Assembly: GCF_027409185.1 (NCBI RefSeq)
Contig: NC_084462.1
Location: forward strand, 155,049,490-155,113,489
Source of the DNA: Cynocephalus volans
Lineage: Eukaryota; Chordata; Mammalia; Dermoptera; Cynocephalidae
Direction of reading: 5' to 3'
Length of the DNA: 64,000 nucleotides
The translations under genes were made by a program, and so were the position numbers. The notes under the pieces were generated by a model. That model did no database searches and had not been told where the DNA came from. It saw only the letters and a list, made by a program, of their open reading frames with translations. Shown here in pieces: positions 41,340 to 52,838 of the stretch; the first letter of the stretch is position 1; each line of letters begins with the position of its first letter.

Positions 41340-44300
41340 GCTTAGAGATCCTTCGCTTGCAACCTCCTTCTGTGGTCCTTTGGGAACGTCCACTCTCCGT
41401 CTGCCTTTCGAACACAGGTTTCTTTCCTCGGCTCCTCTCCTTTGCCATTCATCTCTTTTCCTTGGGATCCGTGCCCGTGTTCAGATCGCCGTTTCTTCAC
41501 AGCGGCTCCAGGGGTGCCCAGTTTCCTCGCTGTGTACCTGGAGGCTGGAGAAGGGCACCAGCGAGGGACCCCTTCTGGGCAAAAGACTGGAGGTTGCCCT
41601 GGTCCTCCCTTAGCCCCATTTGGGTGAAACTGAGGGTCACGGGGGAGATGCTGCTGGGGGGAAAGGAGGTGACTTACCGTAGGTTTCTCCTTCTCGAGGC
41701 GCCCCTTCGAGGGGTCGGTTCTCTTCTCATTGAGCACGGATGGAATGATTCTCTCAAACCCTAGTAGGGGCTGGTGGCTGTCCTCATCCCGGGACTGAGC
41801 CTCAAGAGAAACATGATTCTCTCCTGTCTCCTTAGTTTGGGGCCGTTGCCCTGGCAGCGAGTGAAGCGGTGGACCTTCTCGGCCCCTCGCCAATAAGAGT
41901 CCTGAGGAACATGAGAATTGAGCTTTTTAGTGTAGTCTTGCACATGTCGCAACTTCTCTTGTGTCTGCTTTATGTATTTCATCAGGCCGAGTGAAAGAAT
42001 AATTTCGGCTTATATGTTGTCTAAGATGTAAGTCATCTCAGGCAGCAGTTAGGTTTTGGTATACCCACGTGCTTTTGCACCCGGTTCTGTATTATAGAGT
42101 TAGAATCATACAGTCGTTTTTGATCTCAGTTTTTGCTTCTACCACCCCCATCCCCATGCCCACTTCATTAATGTGTAGTTTAAACTCCTCAAACAAACGC
42201 ATTTTGTGTTTGGAAGTAATTTTGGAAGTTCATTGCAGGAATGAGTAAATTGAGGCCAAGGAGAGCTTTATTGAGTACCTGCTATATGAAAGGCGTAATG
42301 CTAGGTCCTTTGGGAGACGGAAAGATGCATCGAACATGTAAACCCTTTTTCAGTTTCATTTTAGATGTCGCCTCCCAAAGAGGCTTTCTCAGAACACATA
42401 ATCTGGAGTTGGTCCTCTCCACCATTATTCACTATCTCAGTATTTTCATCGTCATCATAGTTATTCTGTTAATTTTGCCCCTTTCATGACAGATTATAAA
42501 TTGCAAGTCTGTCTTGTTCATAGTTGAATCTCAGGGTTTAGCACAGAGCCTGGCAAGCAATAGGCCTTCAATTAACATTTACTGAAAGAATAATTAGATA
42601 TATGCAAAAATAATATATTACTTTATCTTATTTTAACTGAGTCTTAAGTTTTTTTTGAGTACAGGTACATACTGTATAACAAATTATGGATGTTCAGAGT
42701 CAGAAGTAATTCTCCTGCCTGGGAGCTCTCTTGCTAAAATGCCTTTCTCTTGCCCCCCCGTCCCCCCCCCCCCCCCCCCCGCCCAAAATGGCATTTAAAA
42801 AGTCAGCCAAAGGAATGGGGAATTACTGTTTAATGGGTATAGAGTTTCAGTTTGGGAAGGTAAAAACGTTCTGGAGATGGATATACTGATGGTTGCACAA
42901 CGTTAATATACTTAATGCCACTGAACTGTACACTTTGAAATCGTTAAAATGGTGAATTTTATGTTATGTATATTTTAAAAACTCAGCCAAGTGGTAGAAG
43001 TAGAGATAATTGTTGTTAAAATTTTTAGTTCATTAAGTTTTAGAACTATTTTCCTAGAGTTTGATTTTTCCCTGTCTTCTCTCAATTTCTTTTCCAGGAA
43101 AAGTTCTTTGGCCTGGAAGAGTATTGGAAACATATTATTCCTTTGGTCTTCTAGCCATCTCCGTGGTCATGTTATTTGCACTCTTGGTTTTTAAGATTTC
43201 ATTTTCATCTCTTACAGTTTCATCCTTCCACCTAAAGTTTTCTTTTAAATCTGACAAAATCAAGATGAGCACTTTGAACTTAAATTCAGCTTCTAAATAA
43301 GTATGTCATCCTAAAGTATTCCACTGCTTAGCTCTCTCACTTCTATTTTTAGTGTTACACTTGTCTCTGTCTTTAAAATTTAATTCAAATAATGGTGATT
43401 TGAAAATAAGTTTAGTAATTTGCTCTTTTGTCTTTTTCATGCTAAATTTGCTGGAACTTCCTTTGAAAGGAGAAAATTGAAATCCAACTAAAGCCATTTA
43501 ATAAATTTATGAGAATAAGACTCACAGCATAGTCTGAGTTATGTCCCAGACTGTGGTATCATAAGGTCACCCATGTTGGTTATTGGTTCCTACCCTCCCA
43601 ACAAGTTTATTTATTTTATTTTATTTTTATTTTTTAAAAGATGACCGGTAAGGGGATCTCAACCCTTGGCTTGGTGTTGTCAGCACCACGCTCAGCCAAT
43701 GAGCAAACCGGCCATCCCTATATAGGATCCGAACCCGTGGCCTTGGTGTTATCAGCACCGCACTCTCCCGAGTGAGCCACGGGCCGGCCTATAAGTTTAT
43801 TTTTGTTATGGTTGAGCTTCCCATCAGTAGCATTCCTTGGGAATTTGAAAACTGGCATTTTGTTTTACACAGCTTTTCTTTGTTACCATTCTTGGATGTT
43901 TTAGTTAAGGCAATATTAGAGTTGAGTTCTTTACCAATTAAAATGCCATTGGAAATTCCCTAGGAATATTTGGTAAAACAAATTCAGTTTAGAAAAAAGC
44001 GCATGTTGAAAAATTTTATACATATGTACATTTTCTGGGGAGTGAGTCCATAGCTTTTTTTTCAGATTTCCAAAGATGTGGCTTTCCCAGAAAATTTTAA
44101 AAACCACTGTTTATAACACTGAATGAACTAATTTATCCACCTAGTTAGCAGACTGAGCACACGGTAAATACTCAACAACTGTTAATTTGAGCACCTACTG
44201 TGTGCAGGGGAAGAGTGGGGGGGGAATGGTGTCAAAGAATTAAGCAGGAGCTAGATCATGTAGGATTTTATAGGGTAGGGTAGTATAAATTCACAAATTT

Positions 44301-47300
44301 AGCTGGGAAGAAACCCTTTAAGCTGGAGAATGACATGAACTCATTGACATTTTCAAAAAATCAAGTTCTGGCTACTTTGTGAAGAATAGATTTGGGGGCA
44401 GGGAGGGGGAAGGGTAAGAATGGGAGCAGGGAGATCTGTCAAGAGGCTAGTTCAGGAGAAAAGTGATGGTTTTTTAGATTAATTTGGTTTTAGGGTATAT
44501 TTTGGAGATAGAAACTATTGGATTTACTGATGGGCTTATTATAGAAGGGTAAAGGAAAAGGAGGCATGAAGGATGACATCTGGGTTTTTTTCTTTCTATT
44601 TTAATTTTTTTTTTAACATCTGGGTTTTTGATTTGAGAATTGGGGTTTGTGGTGGTGCTATTCCTTGAGATAGGGACGATTAGGAGAGTACGGTTTTGAA
44701 CATATTAGGCTTAAGGGTTTTTCACACATGTAAATGGAGAGAGATGTGAAGTAGCCACTTACACATACAACTCTGAAGTTTAAGAGAAAGTTTTGGGACT
44801 GGAAGTGTAAATATGGAGTCTTGGCATACAGATGAAGGTAAAGGCTATGGGTCTAGGCGAGATAGAGAGTGGAGCAAGCCTGGGATGAGGTTTGAGTGGA
44901 GGAGGAGACTTGAGAAGGAGTTAGTGAGGTTGAAGAAAAAACCCAGCATAATGGTTTCATAGGAGCTGAGAGTGGAATGTTTCAAGGAGAGTGGTCAGTG
45001 TATGGATGTTGCAAAGAGGTCACATAAGAGAATAGAGAAGTGACCACTGGATTTAAGAACATACATATAGGTGAACTTCACAACAGCAGTTTCCATATAT
45101 GTAGGGACAGAAGCCTGATTGTTGTAGATTAGGAGAGAGGGGGAGGTGAGGAAGTGGAGAACAGAATGGACAACTCAAAAACTTTGTGAAGAAGGTGTGG
45201 AGGAGGTCATGGAGTCATGAGAGAGTTTTTTTAAAGAAGGGATATTCTAGAGCAGGCTTGCTGGAGCATGAGCCTAGAGAAGGTAGAAACTGATGGTGCA
45301 AGAGAAAGATTATTCAAGATGTCCTTGACAAAGCAAGAAAAGATGGCATCCCAAGTCCTAGCAGAGGAGTTTATCTTTCATGGGTGCAGGGATATTTAAT
45401 TGATTGTAATTGGAGGAAAGTCCAAAGGTATGAATAAAGATGCAGGTGGGTTTGTTGATACTCATTTTTTAAAAAAACACTCCAGTAAAATATCACTCCC
45501 ATTTTATAGATTGGAGGAGTGAGGTCTGGTGAGGAGAGTGATTTATTTGTATTACATCATGGCCCAGTAGCATCAATAGTTATAGAACTCAAATCTGTAG
45601 ACTTCCAGGCGAGTGTTCTTTGACACTGAAATGTCATAAAATATAAATTAATGTGTTTCATCTCTTCTGTGCTTATCTGGGTGTTTTGTTCTAGGGACAG
45701 ATCTGGAAGCATCTTTGTTAAGTTTTGAAAAACTTGACCGTGCCTCACCTGATCTTTGGCCAGAACAATGTAAGTTTTTGCTTCTATATCAGAGTTGATG
45801 CAGGAGAACCAGTGTTCTTTAGGGAGACTTTTGAAGAGTTATCATTTAACTGTAATGATTAAAGTTTTATTTTACTTCAAAGAGAAGTAACCAAGGTCCA
45901 GTGTCAGGAATAACTGTTTGGTGTTTTAATCTTTTAGGAATAAAGTATCACTAAGGAGATGATAGTGAGCCTTTAAACAATAATTATTATTATGATTTTT
46001 GGGGGTGGCTGGCCAGTTCAGGGATCTGAACTTTGACCTTGGTGTTATCAGCACAATTCTCTAACCAACTGAGCTAGGAGGCTATGCTATCCCCATTAAT
46101 TATTTTTAAAAACTACATCTGTGGGCCGACCCTGTGGCTCACTGGGGAGAGTGCGGCGCTGGGAGCGCAGCGGTGCTCCCGCCGCGGGTTCGGATCCTAT
46201 ATGGGGATGGCCGGTGCGCTCACTGGCTGAGCGCGGTGCGGGCGACACCAAGCCAAGGGTTCATAATCCCCTTACCAGTCACAAAAAAATAAAAAAATAA
46301 AAAATAAAATAAAAACTACATCTGTAATAAATTCAGATAATACTGAGATACATAAAGCATTTCCACACCTCCTTCAATCAGTCTTACAAAGTTAACCACT
46401 GCTAATAGTTTGGTATAAATCCTTTTGACCTTTTTTATGCTTATACAGATAAACAAATTTATTTTAAGTATATAGAGAGTTTTATGTTTGTTATAATGAT
46501 GTAGTCATGTGTGTATGAACTGCAGCTTAACTTATTCCACTCAGTAATTTTTTTTCTTTTTTTTTTTTTTAAAGATGACTGGTAAAGGGGTTCTTAACCC
46601 TTGACTTGGTGTTGTCAGCACCACACTCTCCCAAGTGAGCTAAGCGGCCATCCCTATATAGGGATCCAAACCCATGGCCTTGGTGTTATCAGCACCACAC
46701 TCTCCCAAGTGAGCCACAGTCCGGCCTTCCACCCAGTAATTTATTAATGGATTTTTCTATGTTGGAATGTGTAGGTCTACTTCATTCTATTAAATGTATT
46801 TTATTTTATGGATATACTATAGTTTATGTATTTATAACCTATTTGGAAACCTAAGTTATATCCAATTTTTGGTTTTACAATTTATCAGTGAATGTCCTTG
46901 CTCATAGATCTTTGTGTATAAGGAATAGGATAGGATGACTGTGTACGACGAGTGCCCATTTTCTCACATCTAGCCAATATTGGATAGTACTAATCTTTAT
47001 TATTTTTAGTTTGCATTTCTTTTTAGTGAGGTTGAGCATTCTTTGATTTTTAAATATCTGATTTTTATTTTTCTGCTTAATGTGATTCTTCCTGTGAGAC
47101 ATTTAAATAAATAATTGGATTGACAGAACAGCATACCTAAAAAAGAAGTTTAAACTTTCTGATAAGAGATATCATATCTCACCTCTCACCCAACCTCAAA
47201 GTTCAGTTGAGGCATTAGTTTCTCAGACAAGCTTTTCCTGCCCTCTTGGTCTGATTTAGATTTCTACTTTTTGTCCTCCCATAGCACATGGCATCTTTCT

Positions 47301-50300
47301 TGGAGCACCTAAACAATATTATAGTTATTTATTCTCTTCCAGACTGTAAGCTCCTTGAAGGCAAAGCTGTTTTCTTATTATTTGAATTCTGTATGCCTGA
47401 ACACCCAAATATTTATTGAATGAATTTTTTTTTTCTTTTTAGTACCAGGTGTTGCTGAATTTGCAGCTTCCTTCAAAAGTGTAAGTAATGCCTTACTTAC
47501 CTAATGAAGTTTGTCCAAAGTTTTGCCAGTGGCTAAAAGCTCAAATCTCTTTTATTTCTTTATTTTCAAGAACAATGTTTTAGCCTTCAAATCATTTTGT
47601 AACTGCGGCCCTGTAAATTTGTTTATATTATCATCATGTTAATTGATGAAAATGTTTTCCTCTGTCCGATTGCTCTATTTTGACATTTTGACCTTTTCTC
47701 TTAACCTCTTTTCTCTACTTGAAAGCTTTTTAAGGTAAGGCAGTTGAAATATTTAATGTAACACCAGTACTCTTTATGCCCAAACTATAATTTTGAAGCT
47801 TTCTCTTTTATTTATTTGATGAGTTATAACCTTATTTTATTTTATTTATTTATTTTTTTTGCGGCTGGCTGGTATGGGGATCTGAACCCATTATGATCTT
47901 AACTTACACCTTCTTAGAGGATTTTGAAATTTCTTAGTGCTCCATGAGAAACCTGAAGGAAGACATCCATTAGAGCCACAGACTTTTTCACTTTCAGGGC
48001 AGCAGGCATTGTGCTTGATGCTCTAAATATTTTCCCTTATATATTCCCACAACCAAGAAAATATGATGATAATAATGTTAGCAAACACTTACATGGGGCT
48101 TACCATGTGCTAGGCACAGTTCTAAGTACTTTACATATGTTATTTAATCTTTCCCAATCCATATGAGGTATAGGTACTTTTGTTATCATCCCCAGACAAG
48201 GAAGTTACCCAAGTTTATAGGCTGTAAGTAGCAGAACCAGGCTCTGAACCCATTAGTCTGATTATTGGTGTCTATACTACTATCACCATACTTAAAAGTA
48301 TTTGGGCCCAATGTTAAAAGCACTGGCTGGCAGCAAAACTTGAAAGTGACAGACCAGGATTTGAATAGAGATTCCAAAGTCCATGCTCTTTCTTTTAAAC
48401 CATGCAGTTGGGGATTCTAATCTAACTCTCATAGTACCTTACTAAATGCTTAGTGTTCCCTACTCATTATTTAGAGTTAAAAGTGCTGAATTAAATATTA
48501 AGGTGCCTCTGGGCCTGAGGTTTTCAGGTCCCATTAGAGTATTTGTTCAGAGGGTCTGACTTTGTGGTCTCTTTAATTTGTTCAGGAGCTAGCTGTGAAT
48601 ACTGGTCTGTGCTTCTTCAGCGTCCAGTAAGGCCTGAGCATAAGGAGTTCAGGATAGCATACAGCTTTAGAGTCAAACACACTTGGATTTGAGTCCTGCC
48701 TCTGCAACTTAACTCTGTGATCTGAGCAAGCTTCCTAACATTTTTGAGTCTTAGTTTTCTCATCTGAAACTACCTCATAGAGTTCTTAGTAAAGAATGCC
48801 TAATTGCATGTAAAACACTCTCCATAGTGCCTAGGACATAATAAACAATACAGGGTAGCTATTATTTTTAGACCAGCTTCTGTTTAGTAGATGGTATGTA
48901 ATTTAATTTTCTTTCGTTATCATTTATACTTAGTTTTCAGTTTAGTTAATTATATTTGGTTATATATTTAGTTATTTAAAATAACTAAATATTTTAAGAT
49001 GTAAATATAAATGTGTGAATTTTTTTTTTTTTTTTAACTTGTAGAGTATGGTGTTTTTTAAAAAAAAAATCTGATTAAATATCTACACCGTTTCTCTAGA
49101 AATATGCACATACAAATTACTTTGAGTTTTGTTTCTGTGGGTTCAGGAATAACCCAGGACCCCAGGTTAAGATCCCCTGGTATAGTCTTTTTCCCTACGA
49201 GGGGTAAAACATTGAGTTTGACTTTTGAATCTTTTAAGGGAGGCAGTATAGAATACAGAAGGTCCCTGACTTAGGATGACATGACTTTACAATGAGAAAC
49301 CATACCCATACAACTGATCTGTTTTTCTCTTTCAGTACAGTATTCAATAACTTACAGGGGATTTTCAGAACTTTATTATAAAATAGGCTTTGTGTTGGAT
49401 GATTTTGCCCAACTGTAGGCTAATGTATGTGTTCTTCACATATTTAAGGCAGACTAAGGCTAAGCTATGATACTTGGTAGGTTAGGTGTATTACATACAT
49501 TTTCAACTTAGGATATTTTCAATTTACAATGGATTTGTCAGTAGCTAACCCCATTGTAAGTTAAGAAACATCTGTAGTGGTTTCTGGACTAAGAGTACCT
49601 GGGTTTTGAATCCTGGCTTCTCTAGCAGGTGACCTGAGGCAAGTGATTTATAGGCTTCCTGTACTTTGAGTTTTTTTCATTTGTGAGATTGGGATAATGA
49701 TACCTTCTTCATAGGGTTGATTTGGAGGTAAATGACATGATGCATGTAAAATGTTTTGCTTGTCACATAATACTGAGCGTATTAGTCTGTTTCTGTTGCT
49801 TATAACACAATACCTGAAACTGGGTAATTTATAAAGAAATGGAATTTATTTATTACAGTTCAGAGGCTGGGAAGTCCAAAGTCCAGAGAACACATCTGGT
49901 GAGGGCCTTCTTCTGTAGCAACACAGGACCTCACATGGTGAATGGGCTGAGCAACAGTGAATTAACCTTCTTACTCACTCCCCTTTTAAAGCCATCAAAA
50001 CCATGCCCATTACTCCATGAAGGTATCAATCCATTTATGAAGGCACAGTCTTCACAATCTAATCACCTCTTAAGTGCCCCACCTTTCCATTACCATAATT
50101 GCACTTCCCACCCTTTTAACACTGTTACAGTGGGGATTAAGTTTCCAATATGTGAACCTTTGGGGTACACATTTAACCTATAGCACTGAGTAAATTTTAT
50201 TAAAAAAAAAAAAAAAAAAGAGCAGGGCTCAAAGCTGAAGTAATGTTTCTCAACCCTACCCCTACCTGTTTCACAGAAACATCTGTGTGCATCTGTTGAG

Positions 50301-52838
50301 CTTCACAAAATACATATGTGGAGTCCCTTGCTCTGTTCTCTGCACTGGATCCTCCCTAACCCTTGATATTCTAAAGGAACATTTGGGGTGTGGCCAAGGC
50401 ATTTGTATATTTTTAAAGTTACATAGGTGATTCTCATGTGCAACTAGGGTTAAAAACTTCTGAAAATTCTTAAACTTCTTAAAATTTTTAAGTTTTCTAA
50501 AACTTCTACCATAAAATTATGAAATTTCAAGTGATAACCATCCTGTTTTTTCTCACTTAAATTGAGGATTTTCTCATTCTTGATTCTTTGAATCTTTTCC
50601 TCTGCCAGAGAATGTTACTTACTGATTATTGTTTCAAACAGTTCAGTTGGAGGCTTTTATCAGAACTGAATTTCAAGTAATTTCTTTCATTGCTATACTA
50701 ACTTGTTATGTATAAAACAGTAATAGTAGTCACACCTAATTCCAATATCATTTCTCTGAGACTAATTTTAAAGATGAGCAGTATTATTTTGTAAAAAGAC
50801 TATTTGTTGGCCATACCTGAATCTGGAGAAATCTGGGTTTTTGTAATTATAATTTGCCAATATTTTCAAACAACCTGAAGGCTGTGTGACAAGATACATT
50901 TCTTACAAGAAGGAAGAATAGGGTCTTTTCACACTTTGTATGTATCTGAGTGGATATATTCTTATTTTCTGACAGCCTATTACTAGCTCTCCACCCAAAT
51001 GGATGGCTGAAATAGAACGTGATGACATCGACATGTTGAAAGGTAAGTGATGCTGGTGACCTCTAACTTTTAACCTGTCATTTATGTTCCTCCATAAACC
51101 ACTTTTCCAATTTTTCTCTCACTATTCCCATACCAGTACACTTCGAACTGAGCACTTAATCATCTTTATTCATAGTTCTTCATGTCTGGGATGTCTTTCT
51201 CTACTTTTTCCATATGTGGAAATCCTGCCAATTCAGGACTCAATCACACTAAATTCTGCTGCTGCTAAATTCTTTTAATATTAACTTTATTTTATATAAT
51301 GCTTACAGTTAACAAAAATCTCTCACATAAATTTTCTCATTTAATTCTCATAAAGATCCTGTGAGTTAGGTATGTTGATATCCAAGTTTCAGAGGTTAAC
51401 TTAACCAAGATTTATTAGAGAGAGTTAAAATTTAAACTCTGTCTTTTATTTTAGGTCTAGTCTCTTTTCATTATAACACAAGTGACTTATTTTAGGATTT
51501 ATTGCCATATATTGTTGTCACTACTATGATATAACAATTCCTTAGTTGGTTAAGACCTGTTTTTTATTTCTTTCTATCCCATCAATTTCTTCCATAAAGA
51601 ATACTATAAGTAGTGAATATTGTTATTTGATAAATGATTTGGAACTCAATCACAAAGGGGAAATTTAAATTAAAAACATTAATTTTCCTTGGTTTTGCTC
51701 TACTTTATTTATTTTAAGTAATGATAAAATTCATGAAGGTTGTGAAGTAATAGACTGAAATTAAGGTAAAAACCTGGGATTCTTGAGCTATTTAAGCAAA
51801 TGAACAGATCAAGAAAGTCTTCTTATGTTAGATAAAGATAATGACTGCAGCATGATAAATGGGAGAAAAAATACCTTTATTTGATTACAGAAGAAATTTA
51901 TTGTTCTGCATGAAATGCTTAAATACAGATTCCCTCTTCCAGCCATAGAAAAATTAAGTCTCAAGAGCATCTCGTGTTCATTGTTCTAAATTTCCAAACA
52001 GATATTTATGTAATATCTCATTAGCATACATTTCCTAAGGAAACTTTAAATTTTTAGTGAGGGATCATAGCATTATATTCCATGCAAATTAGCCTGTGTC
52101 TTAAACCTAAAAGGAATTGAATGCTATTTAAATAAAAATTTAGGAAAGTAAGTTTTTATTTTAAGTATACTGTGTTTTTACCTGGTAAACTTAAATTTTT
52201 TTTATAGGAATTTGATTTGAACAGGAAGTTTGGATTATATTATATTTAGTCTTTGTTTTCTAAACTTAGAGAAATGAGGAATAGTAATTGTTTCATCGCT
52301 ATTTTATTGTTAATTGAAATAATGGGGACAGTGGAAACAATGTCCGTTTTGCAAGGCAGAGATCTGTCTGCATGGTTTTCTCATTGCTATGTCAAATTGC
52401 AAGGTTTCATATTTTAAAGGTGTATTCATTTCGTATGATAGTCAAAATGAGTATTATAAATGAATCCTCAGGATAAAACAGAGTATATTATTTTGTTTAT
52501 GCTAATTCTTCTCTCATTAAGTGGGTAAGTTCATCTGAGACATTTTGCAGTAGTGGAAAAATTCACTAATTTGTGTGTGCCTATGTGTATGAGTATGTGT
52601 GTAAGATTGGGGGAGAAGAGATATGGATTTATTTTCTACTCATTCAATAGGAATTAAGCTTGAAAACTTTTTTATAAGGATTCCCAGCCCAAATGAGTTG
52701 TTGCTGCAGAAGTAATAGAAAGAAATGGTATTGAAATAAATGATTCTGTTTCAGAACTGGGGAGCCTCACCACGGCTAATTTGATGGAGAAGGTACGAGG
52801 CTTACAGAACCTGGCCTATCAGCTGGGGCTGGATGAGT
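41299..52838 (+). CDS. LIN52: LIN52, DREAM/MuvB core subunit, first five coding exons (3' end outside window)
   Basis: Coding exons 41299-41339, 45695-45769, 47443-47480, 50976-51042 and 52755-52838 have consistent phases and give about 102 of the 116 residues of human LIN52, from MGWKMASPTDG to AYQLGLDE. LIN52 belongs to the nuclear MuvB core (LIN9, LIN37, LIN52, LIN54, RBBP4), which joins p107/p130 and E2F4/5 to silence cell-cycle genes, or B-MYB and FOXM1 to activate them. The two known functional sites are intact: the LxSxE pocket-binding motif (L18, S20, E22) and the DYRK1A target Ser28 in RASPDLWP. The C-terminal helix (TTANLMEKVRGLQNLAYQL) that contacts LIN9/B-MYB is present. The last exon, expected to start by completing a Ser codon, was not found up to 64000, which agrees with the very long last intron of this gene in human. 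Confidence 0.95.
42360..42600 (+). repeat. L2 3' end
   Basis: aattgcaagtctgtcttgtt, cacagagcctggcaagcaat and tcaattaacatttactgaaa are typical L2 tail text. LIN52 intron 1. Confidence 0.6.
42752..42784. repeat. C-rich homopolymer tract
   Basis: Seven C, then cg, t and about 19 C, then gccc. Likely length-unstable and error-prone in sequencing. LIN52 intron 1. Confidence 0.85.
42826..42990 (+). mobile_element. Old L1 3' end fragment
   Basis: agagtttcagtttgggaagg, ggatggttgcaca-like text and aaaatggtgaattttatgtt are L1M 3' UTR signatures. It lies in LIN52 intron 1. Confidence 0.75.
43622..43790 (-). mobile_element. tRNA-Ile SINE dimer, standard subfamily
   Basis: Complete dimer, many CpGs retained. 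Flanks acaagtttattt / ataagtttattt are the probable duplication. It lies in LIN52 intron 1. Confidence 0.88.
44170..45450 (+). repeat. Long ancient interspersed repeat (L2/CR1-like)
   Basis: gagcacctactgtgtgcagg, ttttatagggtagg, gaatgacatgaactcattga, ggcatacagatgaaggtaaa and gtggagaacagaatgg follow the order of a widespread old mammalian repeat. No open frame. LIN52 intron 1. The family name is uncertain. Confidence 0.45.
45695..45769 (+). CDS. LIN52: LIN52 exon 2
   Basis: 75 bp: GTDLEASLLSFEKLDRASPD then LWPEQ. It carries the LLSFE pocket-protein motif and Ser28. The acceptor is gttctag and the donor is gtaagt. Confidence 0.95.
45999..46085 (-). mobile_element. tRNA-Ile SINE monomer, degraded
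   Basis: ggctggccagttcagggatc, then tgaccttggtgttatcagcac and ctaaccaactgagcta. It is an old minus-strand monomer in LIN52 intron 2, about 40 bp before the next SINE. Confidence 0.75.
46123..46310 (+). mobile_element. tRNA-Ile SINE dimer, mosaic of both subfamilies
   Basis: The first monomer is the GC-rich type (gggagcgcagcgg, gccgcgggttcgga). The second is full length as in the standard type (gcgacaccaagccaagggtt, ccccttaccagtcac). Perfect 15-bp duplication aaaaactacatctgt (46108-46122, 46311-46325). Confidence 0.9.
46551..46726 (-). mobile_element. tRNA-Ile SINE dimer, standard subfamily
   Basis: Flanks ttccactcagtaattt / ttccacccagtaattt (46535-46550, 46727-46742) are the target-site duplication with one change. 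It lies in LIN52 intron 2. Confidence 0.88.
47200..47430 (+). repeat. L2 3' end abutting LIN52 exon 3
   Basis: cagacaagcttttcctgccc, ctgtaagctccttgaaggca and aatatttattgaatgaattt. The T-rich acceptor tract of LIN52 exon 3 starts where the L2 tail ends. Confidence 0.65.
47443..47480 (+). CDS. LIN52: LIN52 exon 3
   Basis: 38 bp: it completes a Leu codon, then PGVAEFAASFKS. The T-rich acceptor tract begins where an L2-like repeat ends. The donor is gtaagt. Confidence 0.93.
47846..47888 (-). mobile_element. tRNA-Ile SINE, 5'-truncated fragment
   Basis: Only the tail (TTTA/T run) and the last part of the monomer (gcggctggctggtatgggga, tctgaaccca) remain. Confidence 0.7.
48640..48865 (+). repeat. 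MIR
   Basis: acacttggatttgagtcctg, tagttttctcatctgaaact and ccatagtgcctaggacataa. LIN52 intron 3. An antisense MIR piece lies at 48080-48280. Confidence 0.7.
49256..49576. mobile_element. Tigger-type DNA transposon remnant
   Basis: Ends ggtccctgacttaggatgac and ccattgtaagttaagaaaca are imperfect inverted repeats; the middle holds ttcaacttaggatattttca. It lies in LIN52 intron 3. Confidence 0.5.
49600..49775 (+). repeat. MIR
   Basis: tacctgggttttgaatcctg, aagtgatttataggcttcct and gggataatgataccttcttc. It lies between a Tigger-like remnant and the LTR at 49777. Confidence 0.65.
49777..50188 (-). mobile_element. MaLR-type solo LTR, antisense
   Basis: It begins gtattagtctgtttctgttg and ctgaaactgggtaatttata, and ends gtgaaccttt...cctatagca, the reverse of the layout at 7921 and 28128. 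It is followed by a poly-A run at 50200-50219. It lies in LIN52 intron 3. Confidence 0.65.
50976..51042 (+). CDS. LIN52: LIN52 exon 4
   Basis: 67 bp: PITSSPPKWMAEIERDDIDM then LK plus one base. The acceptor is ctgacag and the donor is gtaagt. Confidence 0.95.
51043..52754 (+). other. LIN52 intron 4
   Basis: Apart from a MIR-like piece (51285) it is A/T-rich unique sequence with no repeat I recognise. Confidence 0.7.
51285..51420 (-). repeat. MIR-like fragment, antisense
   Basis: tcatttaattctcataaaga, cctgtgagttaggtatgttg and ttcagaggttaacttaacca. LIN52 intron 4. Confidence 0.5.
52755..52838 (+). CDS. LIN52: LIN52 exon 5
   Basis: 84 bp: it completes a Glu codon, then LGSLTTANLMEKVRGLQN and LAYQLGLDE plus the first base of a Ser codon. 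The acceptor is gtttcag and the donor is gtgagt. Confidence 0.95.

Larger units (their letters stand above)
40190..41640. promoter_or_regulatory. CpG-island bidirectional promoter of ALDH6A1 (-) and LIN52 (+)
   Basis: CpG dinucleotides are dense here and rare in the rest of the window. The start codons face away from each other, 575 bp apart (40723 on minus, 41299 on plus), and no TATA box is evident. Visible elements: CCAAT boxes at 40828-40832 (reverse), 40855-40859, 40956-40960 and 41048-41052 (reverse); a GC box ggggcggggc at 41164-41173; an E2F site; and an E-box. Transcription starts are not determinable from sequence. Confidence 0.88.
41340..45694 (+). other. LIN52 intron 1
   Basis: The CpG island fades by about 41640, followed by L2 (42360), a C tract (42752), an L1 fragment (42826), a SINE (43622) and a long ancient repeat (44170-45450). 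Confidence 0.8.
47481..50975 (+). other. LIN52 intron 3
   Basis: SINE fragment (47846), MIRs (48080, 48640, 49600), Tigger-like remnant (49256) and LTR (49777). 50220-50970 is A/T-rich unique sequence. Confidence 0.8.

Noticed and set aside
40229-41893. Several open frames of 120-183 residues on both strands
   Set aside because: They fall in the CpG island, where stop codons are rare, and overlap on opposite strands. They do not resemble any protein I know; the real coding parts here are the first exons of ALDH6A1 and LIN52.
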